From the NCBI GenBank assembly GCA_030833845.1, contig JAURGK010000015.1, positions 1 to 54,133 of the forward strand: a stretch of 54,133 nucleotides of DNA, given 5' to 3'. The notes beneath the pieces were generated by a model. That model saw nothing but the letters and a program-made list of their open reading frames with translations. It did not search any database and was not told the origin of the DNA. How positions within the stretch are numbered: the stretch's first letter is position 1; the number at the start of each line of letters is the position of its first letter. The position numbers were made by a program, and so were the translations under genes. Origin of the DNA: Crocinitomicaceae bacterium (GTDB lineage Bacteria > Bacteroidota > Bacteroidia > Flavobacteriales_D > Crocinitomicaceae). Shown one piece after another: positions 40,935 through 50,314 of the stretch.

Positions 40935-43900
40935 ATGAATCGTAATTTGCGTTATCTCGTCTTATTCTTATTTGTCCAAACGACTTTTTGGGCACAAGAA
41001 ACCGCCAAATACAGCGGAGAAAATGCGGTGTTTTTTAATGCCGAAGAATTGTTCACCAAAGCACAATACGCCTCTGCAAAAAGGGAGTTCAATGCGTTTA
41101 TTAATCAGTGCAAATCCAACAAGCGCAATGAGCACGATCCTTTTTTGATCAAAGCTTATTACTATGAGGGGATGTCTGCACTTAAACTTTATCATAACGA
41201 CGCTATTGCCTTACTTGATGAATTCAATAAAATGTATCCCGAAAACAATTTCAAGAATGAAATTGCAATAGGTGTTGGTTCCAATCAGTTTCAGTCAGAG
41301 GATTATTTGGCAGCCCAATCTACTTTTTCCAAAATTAACCTTGCGGGTCTCAGTGACACACAAAAAGAGGAAGTTTTATTTAAACTCGGCTACTCAGCTT
41401 ATCAAAATGAAGATTCAGATGCCGCTTATTTAGCCTTCAAAGATATCAAAGATGGCGCCACCCAATATGCCAAGCCGGCACTCTACTTTTATTCTCACAT
41501 CAGCTATGTGCGCTCCTCGCTTCAAGAAGCGCTTGAGGGCTTTCAATCCTTACAAAAGGACTCTACATTTTGCGGTGTGGTGCCCTATTATATCGCTCAA
41601 ATTCTATATAAACAGGGCAAGTATCAAGAAGTGATAGATTTTGCACCTACGGTATTGAATTGCGGCTTTGTTAACAATGAATATGACATTCAGCACATCA
41701 TCGGCAATGCTTATTATCAGATGGGCAAATTCGAATTGTCTTTACCATTTTTAGAGCGGTATCATCAGAACGCCCGAGGCACTCGAGATGATTATTACGA
41801 ATTGGGTTTTGCGTATTACAAAACCAAGCAATATGAAAAGGCGATTAAAAATTTTGATCGCGTCACGCGAACTAAAGATAGTTTATGCCATATTGCCATG
41901 TACCAAATTGGTGATGCCTATTTACAACTCGGTAAATTACTTCCAGCGAGAAGTGCCTTTGAACGTGCAGCAGAATTGAATTTTCTACCTCAAATTCAAG
42001 AAGATGCCCTATTTCAGTTTGCAGTATTGTCATTTAAGGTAGACATCAATCCCTATGACGAGTCGGTAAGGGCTTTTGAGAATTACCTGAGTCAATATCC
42101 TGATTCAAAAAGAAAGCGCGATGTTTATCAGTATTTGGTAAATGTTTACACCAATACTTCAAATTTTGCAAAAGCACTTGAGTCAATTGAGAAATTACCT
42201 TCAAAAGACGCTCAGCTCAAGAAGGTGTATCAAACTGTTGCATTTAATTATGGGGTAGAGCTCTTTCAAAAAGGCTTACTCAATGAGGCCTATGGAGCCT
42301 TTAAACGCGTTGACACCTACCCAATGGACCCTCAAATGGTGGCACTGTCAAGGTACTGGATGGCAGATATTTCTTTCCGCAAAAAGGAACTCAATGCTGC
42401 AATTAATACATATCGTGATTTTATCAATTCACCGGCATCTAATAGTTTGCCCGAGAAAATAGATGCCTACTACAACATAGGATATGCCTATCTTGAGCAA
42501 GGGAAACGAGAAGAGGCCATTGGGTCTTTTCGAACTTTTTTGCAATTGAATCCAAAACAAGAAAACAAAGTTGTTGATGCAACTTTTAGAATTGCAGATG
42601 CCTATTACGTAAACAAGCAAAATTTGCAAGCTATTCAATATTACCAGCAGGCCTATGATCTCAATTCGCCACTCAATGACAAGGCCTTGTTTTATTTAGC
42701 AAAAGCACAAGGATTTAATGATCAACTTTCTGAGAAAGCACAAACACTCAACAAACTACTCAAAGAAGAACCTGTTTCCAAATACCGAATGAATGCCCAG
42801 TATGAATTGGCGCGCACCTTTATATCTCAGCTCAATTATGATGCTGCTCTAACAGCATACCAAACATTCTTGTCGGAGTTCCCAAATTCCCCATACTTGT
42901 TAGATGCCCAACTTGCCATCGCAGATATCTATTACAAGAAATGGGAGTATGCCAAATCAGAGGCTGCTTATATGGAAATCTTAGAAAAGTACGAAGGACA
43001 ACGAGAGATTTGTAAAAAGGCTGTTCTGAGTCTTATTGACGTATACAATGCACCTGGTTATAAAAAACCCGACTTGGCCGAACAAGTAATAGACAAATAT
43101 CCTTGTGCTAATATTTCTACAGAGGAGAAAGAAAATATCTTTTATTCACCGGCCTTGGCAGCATACCAAGACACTAATTTCACTGAAGCTATTGAAAAAT
43201 TTCAGATCTATCTAGCAAAATTCCCTAGCGGAAGATATGTCGATGAAACTTATTTTTACCTTGGTAATAGCTTGTTGAAAACCAAAGACTCGAGTGCTGC
43301 AATTGCTCAATTCGAGAAATATTTAGGCACCTCCTTAAATACCTATGCTGAATATGCTGCTTCCAAAACGGCCGCCTATTATTACATCGTTAAAAACTAC
43401 AACAAGGCACTTACCTATTATCAAAGATTGGAAAAATCAGCCTCAAAACCAACCTCTACTTTTGATGCTAAACTAGGAATCATGCGTTGCGCGTTTATGG
43501 AAAACAACTATCAGTTGGCCAAAGAAAATGCCAAGTTTGTTATGGAGAACGCAGCACTTACGCCGCAAATCAGAGTAGAAGCGGAATACGCCACAGGACT
43601 ATCGAATTACCATCTCAAGCAGTTTGATGCCGCCAAACCATCTTTAGACTGGCTAGTACAGAACACCACCACAGCCATGGGTTCGGAAGCCAAGTATTTA
43701 TTGGCAGATATTTATTACAGCCAACAGATGCTAGATGAAACAGAAACAGAGGTAAAGGCCCTCCTTAAAATGAAGCCTAGTTACAACTATTGGGTGGCCA
43801 AAGGGCTTTTATTACAAACACATGTGCATATCAGTCGCGAAGATTATTTTCAGGCCGAACAGACCTTAAAATCTGTAATCGATTTTTACCCTGATCAACA

Positions 43901-44018
43901 AGATGGAGTTTTGGCAGAGGCTTCAGATTTATGGGATGAACTCATGCAATTAAAATCACCGCCTGTCAATGACAGCCCTCAGCAAGAAATGAAAATTGAA
44001 ATCAATAACGAAGATTAA
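40935..44018 (+). CDS. Large tetratricopeptide-repeat protein, exported
   Basis: This 1027-residue protein has a signal peptide ending TTFWAQ and TPR-like repeats along its whole length (for example YYELGFAYYKTKQYEKAIKN, YYNIGYAYLEQGKREEAIGS, FYLGNSLLKTKDSSAAIAQF). Several segments resemble YbgF/BamD-type TPRs (LAIADIYYKKWEYAKSEAAY). It should form a long periplasmic or outer-membrane scaffold. The outer-membrane barrel gene follows 3 bp later, an arrangement I recall as common in Bacteroidota. It is preceded by a 140-bp gap shared with ftsE in which no clear promoter was found. The function is unknown. Confidence 0.9.
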   Translation: MNRNLRYLVLFLFVQTTFWAQETAKYSGENAVFFNAEELFTKAQYASAKREFNAFINQCKSNKRNEHDPFLIKAYYYEGMSALKLYHNDAIALLDEFNKMYPENNFKNEIAIGVGSNQFQSEDYLAAQSTFSKINLAGLSDTQKEEVLFKLGYSAYQNEDSDAAYLAFKDIKDGATQYAKPALYFYSHISYVRSSLQEALEGFQSLQKDSTFCGVVPYYIAQILYKQGKYQEVIDFAPTVLNCGFVNNEYDIQHIIGNAYYQMGKFELSLPFLERYHQNARGTRDDYYELGFAYYKTKQYEKAIKNFDRVTRTKDSLCHIAMYQIGDAYLQLGKLLPARSAFERAAELNFLPQIQEDALFQFAVLSFKVDINPYDESVRAFENYLSQYPDSKRKRDVYQYLVNVYTNTSNFAKALESIEKLPSKDAQLKKVYQTVAFNYGVELFQKGLLNEAYGAFKRVDTYPMDPQMVALSRYWMADISFRKKELNAAINTYRDFINSPASNSLPEKIDAYYNIGYAYLEQGKREEAIGSFRTFLQLNPKQENKVVDATFRIADAYYVNKQNLQAIQYYQQAYDLNSPLNDKALFYLAKAQGFNDQLSEKAQTLNKLLKEEPVSKYRMNAQYELARTFISQLNYDAALTAYQTFLSEFPNSPYLLDAQLAIADIYYKKWEYAKSEAAYMEILEKYEGQREICKKAVLSLIDVYNAPGYKKPDLAEQVIDKYPCANISTEEKENIFYSPALAAYQDTNFTEAIEKFQIYLAKFPSGRYVDETYFYLGNSLLKTKDSSAAIAQFEKYLGTSLNTYAEYAASKTAAYYYIVKNYNKALTYYQRLEKSASKPTSTFDAKLGIMRCAFMENNYQLAKENAKFVMENAALTPQIRVEAEYATGLSNYHLKQFDAAKPSLDWLVQNTTTAMGSEAKYLLADIYYSQQMLDETETEVKALLKMKPSYNYWVAKGLLLQTHVHISREDYFQAEQTLKSVIDFYPDQQDGVLAEASDLWDELMQLKSPPVNDSPQQEMKIEINNED

Positions 44019-44021
44019 GCC

Positions 44022-45743
44022 ATGAAAGTATTGTTCAGCACACTCGTATTTGTCTTGTTTGCGCTCAATCTTTGGGCACAGCAAGGTGAAAATATCACCG
44101 TATACACGATAACCAATCAACAAGTAGAACCCGCAAATAGAATTTTGGAAAATCCAAAAATCATAGATTCGGTGAAGCCCACGACTGTCAAGGAATATCC
44201 ATTGATGTTTTTTCAGGCGCAAACTAAAATCCTCCTTGATACCATTCAAGCGGCCACTGTAGAAACTACTGAAAAACTTTCACGACTATATCCTTTTTAT
44301 GTGAAAGCTGGTATTGGTTCAGTGATCATGCCGCTCGGTGAGATTTATTACGCATCAGATCGTTCGCGCAACCTACATTATGGAGCGAATATCAAACACC
44401 TCAGTTCTTTTGGGCCTATTAGAGACCGTGAAAAAACAACCTATGCACCCGCTCAGTACGACCGTTCTTCAGCTGCAGCCTATCTAGGTATCAATGAACG
44501 CAATTATCAATTCAAAGCTACTGCCGATTACCTCAATAATGGATTTCATTATTATGGCATCCCAATTGATACGATTGCAGCAGATAGTATTGCACAAAGA
44601 TTTCAATTGGCAAAAGGCCTTGTTGAATACACCTGGTTGAGAGGCGATTCTGCAAAATTGAATGCGGCAGTGATTGGTAATTACCAATATTTCAATACGC
44701 TACCCACAGATAGCACCAATATTTGGAGAAGCACTGAGAACAACTTTGGGATCAAGACCAAGTTGTGGTATAATTACAAAAATGAGCATTTTTATACGGA
44801 TCTAAGTTGGCGCTCCAATCTGTATCAGCGAGGAATTTTGGACAGCGTTTTTGCATTGGGTGACACAGGCTTTGTTGCCAAAAACAACATCCTCGATCTG
44901 AAACCTGGTGTATGGACTCAAGCACTAAGCGACAGGCTAAAAGTGGAGCTAGGCGTATTGATTACTGCCGATATTACCCCTAAGGGCACCACGCCTTATG
45001 TCTATCCCAATGCGGAATTTAAATATTCCTTATTCAATAATATTTTTATTCCTTACATCGGTTTGCGAGGTGGTTTAAAACAAAACACTTTACAGGGCCT
45101 TACTTCTGTAAATCCATTTATTAGAACCAACGTGGCCTTGCGCAATGAGCACAACCCATATGATATTTATGGCGGATTCAAAGGCACCCTCTCCAAAACC
45201 ATGAGCTTTAATTTAGGGGTACATTTTCTTCATATAGAAAACAAAGCCTTTTTTGTGACAGACACATCGCTATATTATGATAATTACTTAACTGTAATAT
45301 ATGATACCTTGAACCAAACAACTTTTGAAGGCTCGATGAGTTATAATTCTGGAGAAAAACTAAAAATCGAAGTCTTGGGCAAATACAATATTTATCAGCT
45401 CTATCACAACGCCTTTGCATGGAATATGCCGATGCTTCAATTTACAGCCAGAGGGGCTTATCAGCTTTACGACAAATTTTATGCCCAAATTGATGCCAAT
45501 ATTGAAACAGGTAGAAAGGCTCTGGTGCGTTCTACAGTAGTTGATGCCATGTTTGAAGCAGGGCAAGCATATGTAGATTTAGGAACCATTGTAGATGTCA
45601 ATTTAAACCTAGAATATCGCTATACTCCACGTGTTTCGGTATTTTTACAGGCCAACAATTTGGCTGCGCAGCGCTATAACCGTTGGTACAGCTACCCTGT
45701 CCAACCCTTCCAAGTCATGGGAGGCATCACTGCAAGGTTCTGA
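44022..45743 (+). CDS. Outer-membrane beta-barrel protein (TonB-receptor-like barrel)
   Basis: This 573-residue protein has a signal peptide ending ALNLWAQ. It has many alternating aromatic strands (YLGINERNYQFKATADYLNNG, LNLEYRYTPRVSVFLQANNL) and finishes with a C-terminal strand ending GGITARF, where the last Phe is the usual BAM recognition signal. No plug domain or TonB box is evident in the 100 residues after the signal, so it is probably not a classical TonB receptor. It is coupled to the upstream TPR protein (3 bp) and to the downstream reductase (1-bp overlap). Substrate unknown. Confidence 0.85.
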   Translation: MKVLFSTLVFVLFALNLWAQQGENITVYTITNQQVEPANRILENPKIIDSVKPTTVKEYPLMFFQAQTKILLDTIQAATVETTEKLSRLYPFYVKAGIGSVIMPLGEIYYASDRSRNLHYGANIKHLSSFGPIRDREKTTYAPAQYDRSSAAAYLGINERNYQFKATADYLNNGFHYYGIPIDTIAADSIAQRFQLAKGLVEYTWLRGDSAKLNAAVIGNYQYFNTLPTDSTNIWRSTENNFGIKTKLWYNYKNEHFYTDLSWRSNLYQRGILDSVFALGDTGFVAKNNILDLKPGVWTQALSDRLKVELGVLITADITPKGTTPYVYPNAEFKYSLFNNIFIPYIGLRGGLKQNTLQGLTSVNPFIRTNVALRNEHNPYDIYGGFKGTLSKTMSFNLGVHFLHIENKAFFVTDTSLYYDNYLTVIYDTLNQTTFEGSMSYNSGEKLKIEVLGKYNIYQLYHNAFAWNMPMLQFTARGAYQLYDKFYAQIDANIETGRKALVRSTVVDAMFEAGQAYVDLGTIVDVNLNLEYRYTPRVSVFLQANNLAAQRYNRWYSYPVQPFQVMGGITARF

Positions 45744-46768
45744 TGCAAACAAGCGCTTTTGTTCTCAACAAATTTGGCACTACCCAAGAGGCTTTTGCTT
45801 TAGAAGATGCTGTGGTTGGCCCATTGCAATCCGATGAGGTTTTGATTTGTTCTGAAGCCTTCGGCTTAAATTATGCCGATGTGATGGCCAAAAAGGGTTT
45901 GTACAGAGAGGCGCCCCCACTGCCATGTATATTAGGATATGAACTTGTAGGGCGCATCATTGAAGTTGGCTCTGAAGTAGACACAGAGTGGATAGGCAAA
46001 CGCGTGCTGGCCTTTACTCGATTTGGCGCTTATGCCAAACATGCCAAAACTCGCATTGCTGCAATTGTGCCCATAGAGGATATGGCTGCAGAAACGGCTC
46101 TGCCTTTCGCTACCCAGGCCGTAACAGCTCATTATATGGCCCGTGTACTCGCTCCAATCCAAGCCCATGACAAAGTTCTGATTCATGCAGCGGCAGGTGG
46201 GGTAGGGAGTTTTTTGGTGCAGCTTGCCAAATTGAAAGGAGCAACGGTCTTTGGAAAAATTGGCGATGAGTCCAAAAAAAGTTATTTGGAATCCTTGGGG
46301 GCAGATGTAATCATCAACTATAAGGAAAAAGATTACAAGCAAGAAATGCAAGATTTGCTTGGGGCGGATTCTCTTTCCGTTTCATTTAATGCCGTTGGTG
46401 GTAAAAGCCTAAAACAAGACCTTTCATTGTTAGGGCCAGGAGGCAGGTTATTTTTATTTGGTGGCGCGGAATTGGGCAACAGGAAAGGTTTGTTTGGCAA
46501 ACTGGCCTTTTTGTGGGAAATGGGCTTGATTTTACCCATTGGTATGATGATGCAATCCAAAAGTATACTGGGTGTTAATATGCTCAAAATAGCAGATTTG
46601 CAACCAAATATTATTCAACAAAGTATGCAAGAGATGTTGGCCTTGTATCAGCAAGGATTGATAAGATTGCCACAAATACAGACTTTCAATCAAGATGCGT
46701 TTAACGATGCGCATGAGGCACTTGGCGCCGGAAAAACTACAGGTAAGGTGGTGGTAATGTGGGACTAG
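45743..46768 (+). CDS. Quinone oxidoreductase / VAT1-like medium-chain reductase
   Basis: This 341-residue protein of the zeta-crystallin/VAT1 branch has a GroES-like N-half (FGLNYADVMAKKGLYREAP) and an NADPH-binding motif AAAGGVGSFLVQLAKL. The C-terminal part KSILGVNMLKIADLQ resembles VAT1-type proteins. No structural zinc cysteines are seen. It probably reduces quinones or enones. The start at 45743 overlaps the barrel stop (TGATG); the open frame before it is inside the barrel gene. The stop forms a CTAG palindrome with the convergent small gene. Confidence 0.9.
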   Translation: MQTSAFVLNKFGTTQEAFALEDAVVGPLQSDEVLICSEAFGLNYADVMAKKGLYREAPPLPCILGYELVGRIIEVGSEVDTEWIGKRVLAFTRFGAYAKHAKTRIAAIVPIEDMAAETALPFATQAVTAHYMARVLAPIQAHDKVLIHAAAGGVGSFLVQLAKLKGATVFGKIGDESKKSYLESLGADVIINYKEKDYKQEMQDLLGADSLSVSFNAVGGKSLKQDLSLLGPGGRLFLFGGAELGNRKGLFGKLAFLWEMGLILPIGMMMQSKSILGVNMLKIADLQPNIIQQSMQEMLALYQQGLIRLPQIQTFNQDAFNDAHEALGAGKTTGKVVVMWD

Positions 46769-47007
46769 TGATTGGTCTTAAAAAATTGCTTGAAGAACCC
46801 AATGATGTTTTTGCGAAACAAAAACATAAGTATAAGGTAGGGGACTAGCATCAGGTATAAGATTCCGCCGTTGATATTTCCCGCAAAATTATTTTCATCA
46901 AGTCCATGCCCTTGCTCTGCTAGCAATTTACATTGAGAGCATTGCGCATTGAAAGATTGGAGCGCAAAAAGGATAAAAATGACGGCAAATATGGCAATAC
47001 GCTTCAT
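46765..47007 (-). CDS. Small membrane protein with CxxC motif
   Basis: This 80-residue protein has a signal-like helix (IAIFAVIFILFALQSFNAQ), then CSQC, a short linker (GLDENNFAGNINGGI) and a second transmembrane helix (LYLMLVPYLILMFLF) with a basic tail. The CxxC would be periplasmic next to the membrane. I do not recognise a named family. It overlaps the reductase stop by 4 bp on the other strand and is divergent from the TPR lipoprotein gene. Confidence 0.75.
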   Translation of the reverse strand: MKRIAIFAVIFILFALQSFNAQCSQCKLLAEQGHGLDENNFAGNINGGILYLMLVPYLILMFLFRKNIIGFFKQFFKTNH

Positions 47008-47059
47008 GGTAAATTTTTACGTTACAAAAGTACGCAAGAAAGAATCCAATTCAAAATCT

Positions 47060-47067
47060 TAATTTTG
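47060..47067 (+). promoter_or_regulatory. Candidate -7 element TAATTTTG for the TPR lipoprotein gene
   Basis: A perfect TAnnTTTG ends 4 bases before the ATG at 47072. The -33 TTG is not found at 19 bases. Confidence 0.4.
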
Positions 47068-47071
47068 TATT

Positions 47072-48067
47072 ATGCGCATTGTTTTATTTTCAATTATTAC
47101 AATCATCTTGGCAATAGCTTGTCAGGATCAAAAAACTAGCTCGAGAAAAAATATAACGCTCGACGAACTGCTTGTCGCACATCCTGATTCGATTCCATTA
47201 TTGATTCAAAAGGGAAATCAACTCATGGATTCCCTAGATTTTGAGCAGGCGCTTGGTTTTGGCGCCAAGGCCTTTCGACTCGATTCCACAAATATTGAAG
47301 CCCGGGTGCTTTATGCAGAATGCTTAATTTACAAACCTAATCGCACCGCTGACGACATTTTTCGCGCATTTACGATGTATCAAAACTTGGTAAAAAAGGC
47401 ACCAAAAAATGTCGAGGCATTGGTAGGCTTGGCCAACACATTAGTTTTGCTCAATGACCATGAAAAGGCTTTTAAGTACATCAATCAAGCCTTGCGCATC
47501 GATAAAAACTGCCGCGATGCCTATATACTAAAGGGGACGATATATAAAATTGATCAAAATTTTAAGTTAGCCATTTCATCCTACGAAACAGCAGTCCAAC
47601 AAGATCCTAATTACTATGTCACCTACCTACTTTTAGGTTCACTTTATGAGTACCAAGAAAACCCCATTTGTATTGAAAAATATACCACTGCATACCAACT
47701 TGAACCAAAAAATGTGGAGGTAATCTATGCCCTGGCGTTTGCCAAAGAGAAGTTTGGTCAAGAAGCGGCTGCCCAACGTTTGTATCGCAAAATGACTAAA
47801 GTTGACTCCACTTATGCGGATGGGTATTTTCATCTCGGCTACCTGGCACAAAACACCTATAATCAACCGGATAGTGCGATGTTTTATTACAAAAAGGCGG
47901 TTAAAGTAAATCCTCAACATATTCCGTCTTACCACAACATGGGTTTGCTTTACGAGGACCGCAATGACCTATCTAATGCACTTTTTAGCTACGGGAAGGC
48001 CTTAAAAATCGACTCTACTTATCAACTGTCAAAAGACCGCGTCAAAGACTTGCGCAAGCGCATATGA
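47072..48067 (+). CDS. TPR lipoprotein
   Basis: This 331-residue protein has a lipobox (ILAIACQDQ) with Cys17 and five or more TPR motifs (EALVGLANTLVLLNDHEKAF, YILKGTIYKIDQNFKLAISS, YFHLGYLAQNTYNQPDSAMF, YHNMGLLYEDRNDLSNALFS). It is probably a periplasmic or outer-membrane adaptor lipoprotein. The ATGA overlap ties it to the membrane protein after it. The partner is unknown. Confidence 0.87.
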   Translation: MRIVLFSIITIILAIACQDQKTSSRKNITLDELLVAHPDSIPLLIQKGNQLMDSLDFEQALGFGAKAFRLDSTNIEARVLYAECLIYKPNRTADDIFRAFTMYQNLVKKAPKNVEALVGLANTLVLLNDHEKAFKYINQALRIDKNCRDAYILKGTIYKIDQNFKLAISSYETAVQQDPNYYVTYLLLGSLYEYQENPICIEKYTTAYQLEPKNVEVIYALAFAKEKFGQEAAAQRLYRKMTKVDSTYADGYFHLGYLAQNTYNQPDSAMFYYKKAVKVNPQHIPSYHNMGLLYEDRNDLSNALFSYGKALKIDSTYQLSKDRVKDLRKRI

Positions 48068-48630
48068 GAAAGGCACAACTGATTAGCGAAATTGCAGGTG
48101 AATTTTTTTTGCCGCTATTGGGTTTTTTATTCTGGGATTGGGACTTGTATTTCATCTTATTATATATTCTTTTTGATTACTCGTTGAGAATTGCTTATGC
48201 CTTGTGGCGCCCTGAGGTAAAAAATAAAATTGCGCTCATTCGTCCGGCATTGTTTTTTATCACCTTTGTGATTATAAGCCATTTTTACATGGTACTTACT
48301 GATTCTACTTGGCGCTTTGGAACTTCTTTGTATGAATTTTTCTGGTACGAAGATTTTTATATTCCACAGGGATTTATTTTAATTCCGCTTCTTTTTTATA
48401 CTGAATATTCTCGTCGAAGAATGGAACTCATGCTCAACGGCCGTTTTGATCCATCTGGCATGATAAAAAAAATGGCGCAACGCTTGGTATGGGCCACCAT
48501 CGTATTTATGATCATGAGTGTGTTGTTGACCCTCACTAGTTGGTCTACATCTACGGAAACTATTTTCTTCTTAACCAGTTGGCTTGTGCTCATTCTTTTT
48601 GAGAACCGGCGGGCTTTTTTAACGGCTTAA
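48064..48630 (+). CDS. Multi-pass membrane protein, unknown function
   Basis: This 188-residue protein has about five hydrophobic helices ([79 protein letters not shown]). A cytosolic loop carries [16 protein letters not shown]. The family is not recognised. It overlaps the TPR lipoprotein gene by ATGA and ends 31 bp before the carboxylase gene. Confidence 0.78.
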   Translation: MRKAQLISEIAGEFFLPLLGFLFWDWDLYFILLYILFDYSLRIAYALWRPEVKNKIALIRPALFFITFVIISHFYMVLTDSTWRFGTSLYEFFWYEDFYIPQGFILIPLLFYTEYSRRRMELMLNGRFDPSGMIKKMAQRLVWATIVFMIMSVLLTLTSWSTSTETIFFLTSWLVLILFENRRAFLTA

Positions 48631-48645
48631 AATAGCTTATTTTTG
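48616..48645 (+). promoter_or_regulatory. Candidate promoter of the acyl-CoA carboxylase gene (TTT-N19-TATTTTTG)
   Basis: TATTTTTG at 48638-48645 is a perfect -7 element, with TTT exactly 19 bases upstream in place of TTG. The ATG is at 48662, giving a leader of about 10 bases. Confidence 0.5.
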
Positions 48646-48661
48646 TTGTATATTTTGGTAT

Positions 48662-50203
48662 ATGACAAAAGAACAACTCCTTCAGCAAAAAAGAGAAGAA
48701 CTCCTACAAGGCGGCGGTTTGGCCCGTATAGACAAACAGCATCAACAAGGCAAATTGACTGCCCGAGAACGCATTTCTTTGCTTCTTGATGAGCATAGCT
48801 TTCAGGAAATAGGCGCCTTTGTTGAGCACCGCTCAACGAACTTTGGTTTAGAAAATCAAAAGTATTTAGGCGATGGTGTGATCACCGGATACGGTACTGT
48901 TCACGGTCGCTTGGTATATGTTTACTCTCAGGATTTTACAGTTCTTGGTGGGTCTTTGTCAGAAACCCATGCCGCCAAGATTTGCCGAATTATGGACATG
49001 GCCATGAAGAACGGTGCTCCAATCATTGGTATGAATGATTCTGGGGGCGCTAGGATACAAGAAGGGGTGGTTTCTTTGAGCGGTTATGCCGATATCTTTT
49101 TTAGAAATACCAGGGCGTCAGGAACCGTACCACAACTTTCGCTGATTATGGGCCCATGTGCCGGTGGAGCAGTGTATTCGCCCGCGCTCACCGATTTTAT
49201 TTTTATGGTGGAAGAAACCTCATATATGTTTGTCACCGGTCCAAACGTAGTGAAGACCGTTACGCATGAGGAGGTAACCTCTGAGGATTTGGGCGGAGCA
49301 AAGACACATGCTGAAAAATCAGGTGTCAATCATTTTACGGCTGCAAATGATGTGGAGTGTATCCGCAAAGCACGAGACTTGATCACCTATTTGCCACAAA
49401 ATGCCAATGAGGATGCGCCATATTTACCCACTTTTGAATATGCAGCGGCTAAACACAAGCAAATTGAGCAAATCTTGCCAGAAAATGCCAATATTCCCTA
49501 TGACATCAAAAAAGTGATTGATTGTTTGATCGACGATCATAGTTTTAGAGAAGTACAGGAAGATTTTGCTAAAAATATAGTGGTGGGTTTTGCTCGTTTG
49601 GAAGGCCGCACTATTGGAATAATTGCCAATCAACCTGCTGCGCTGGCAGGGGTCTTAGACATTGACGCCTCCCGCAAAGGGGCTCGTTTTGTACGTTTTT
49701 GTGATTCTTTCAATATTCCATTATTGGTTTTGGAAGATGTGCCTGGATTTTTACCAGGCACCGATCAAGAATGGAGAGGAATTATCACGCACGGTGCTAA
49801 ATTGCTTTATGCATTTGCAGAAGCTACTGTGCCAAAAATAACGGTCATTACAAGAAAGGCCTATGGTGGCGCATACTGCGTTATGAATTCTAGAAGTTTA
49901 GGCGCAGACTTGAGTTTTGCATGGCCCACAGCAGAGATTGCAGTAATGGGAGCAAAAGGAGCAGCAGAAATTATTTTCAAAAGAGACATAGCAGAGGCAA
50001 GCAATCCGGAACAAAAATGGCTTGAAAAAGAAGCAGAGTATGCCGAAACTTTTGCCAATCCGTATCGGGCAGCTGAAAGAGGAATTATTGATGAGGTCCT
50101 CACGCCATCTCAAACCCGATCGGCCTTAATTTCAGCCTTCAAAATGTTAGAAAAAAAAGCTGAAGTTTTACCTCAGAAAAAGCATGGAAATATCCCACTT
50201 TAA
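48662..50203 (+). CDS. Acyl-CoA carboxylase carboxyltransferase beta subunit (PccB-like)
   Basis: This 513-residue protein is a crotonase-fold carboxyltransferase. Landmarks are [33 protein letters not shown] and [19 protein letters not shown], plus [20 protein letters not shown] and [12 protein letters not shown] near the acyl-CoA and biotin sites. It transfers a carboxyl group from biotin to propionyl-CoA (or methylmalonyl/acetyl-CoA). It is probably the partner of the biotin carrier at 36351; the biotin carboxylase subunit is not in the window. It is followed by a 111-bp gap in which I find no terminator. Confidence 0.93.
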   Translation: MTKEQLLQQKREELLQGGGLARIDKQHQQGKLTARERISLLLDEHSFQEIGAFVEHRSTNFGLENQKYLGDGVITGYGTVHGRLVYVYSQDFTVLGGSLSETHAAKICRIMDMAMKNGAPIIGMNDSGGARIQEGVVSLSGYADIFFRNTRASGTVPQLSLIMGPCAGGAVYSPALTDFIFMVEETSYMFVTGPNVVKTVTHEEVTSEDLGGAKTHAEKSGVNHFTAANDVECIRKARDLITYLPQNANEDAPYLPTFEYAAAKHKQIEQILPENANIPYDIKKVIDCLIDDHSFREVQEDFAKNIVVGFARLEGRTIGIIANQPAALAGVLDIDASRKGARFVRFCDSFNIPLLVLEDVPGFLPGTDQEWRGIITHGAKLLYAFAEATVPKITVITRKAYGGAYCVMNSRSLGADLSFAWPTAEIAVMGAKGAAEIIFKRDIAEASNPEQKWLEKEAEYAETFANPYRAAERGIIDEVLTPSQTRSALISAFKMLEKKAEVLPQKKHGNIPL

Positions 50204-50314
50204 CTGAATCGAACATTAATTATTTTTTAATTTATGCTTAAAACCCTTCAAGAAAGGCAACCAAATTCCTTATTTTAACGTTATAATCAAGCTGTTAACT
50301 CTCCAATTAAGCGC

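Noticed and set aside
44022..45743. Calling the barrel a TonB-dependent receptor
   Set aside because: Only the C-terminal barrel strands fit; I could not find a plug domain or TonB box in the N-terminal region.
50204..50314. Possible terminator or small RNA before the SprB-repeat gene
   Set aside because: The gap is AT-rich without a stable stem or a T-tract after one; nothing beyond spacing can be supported.
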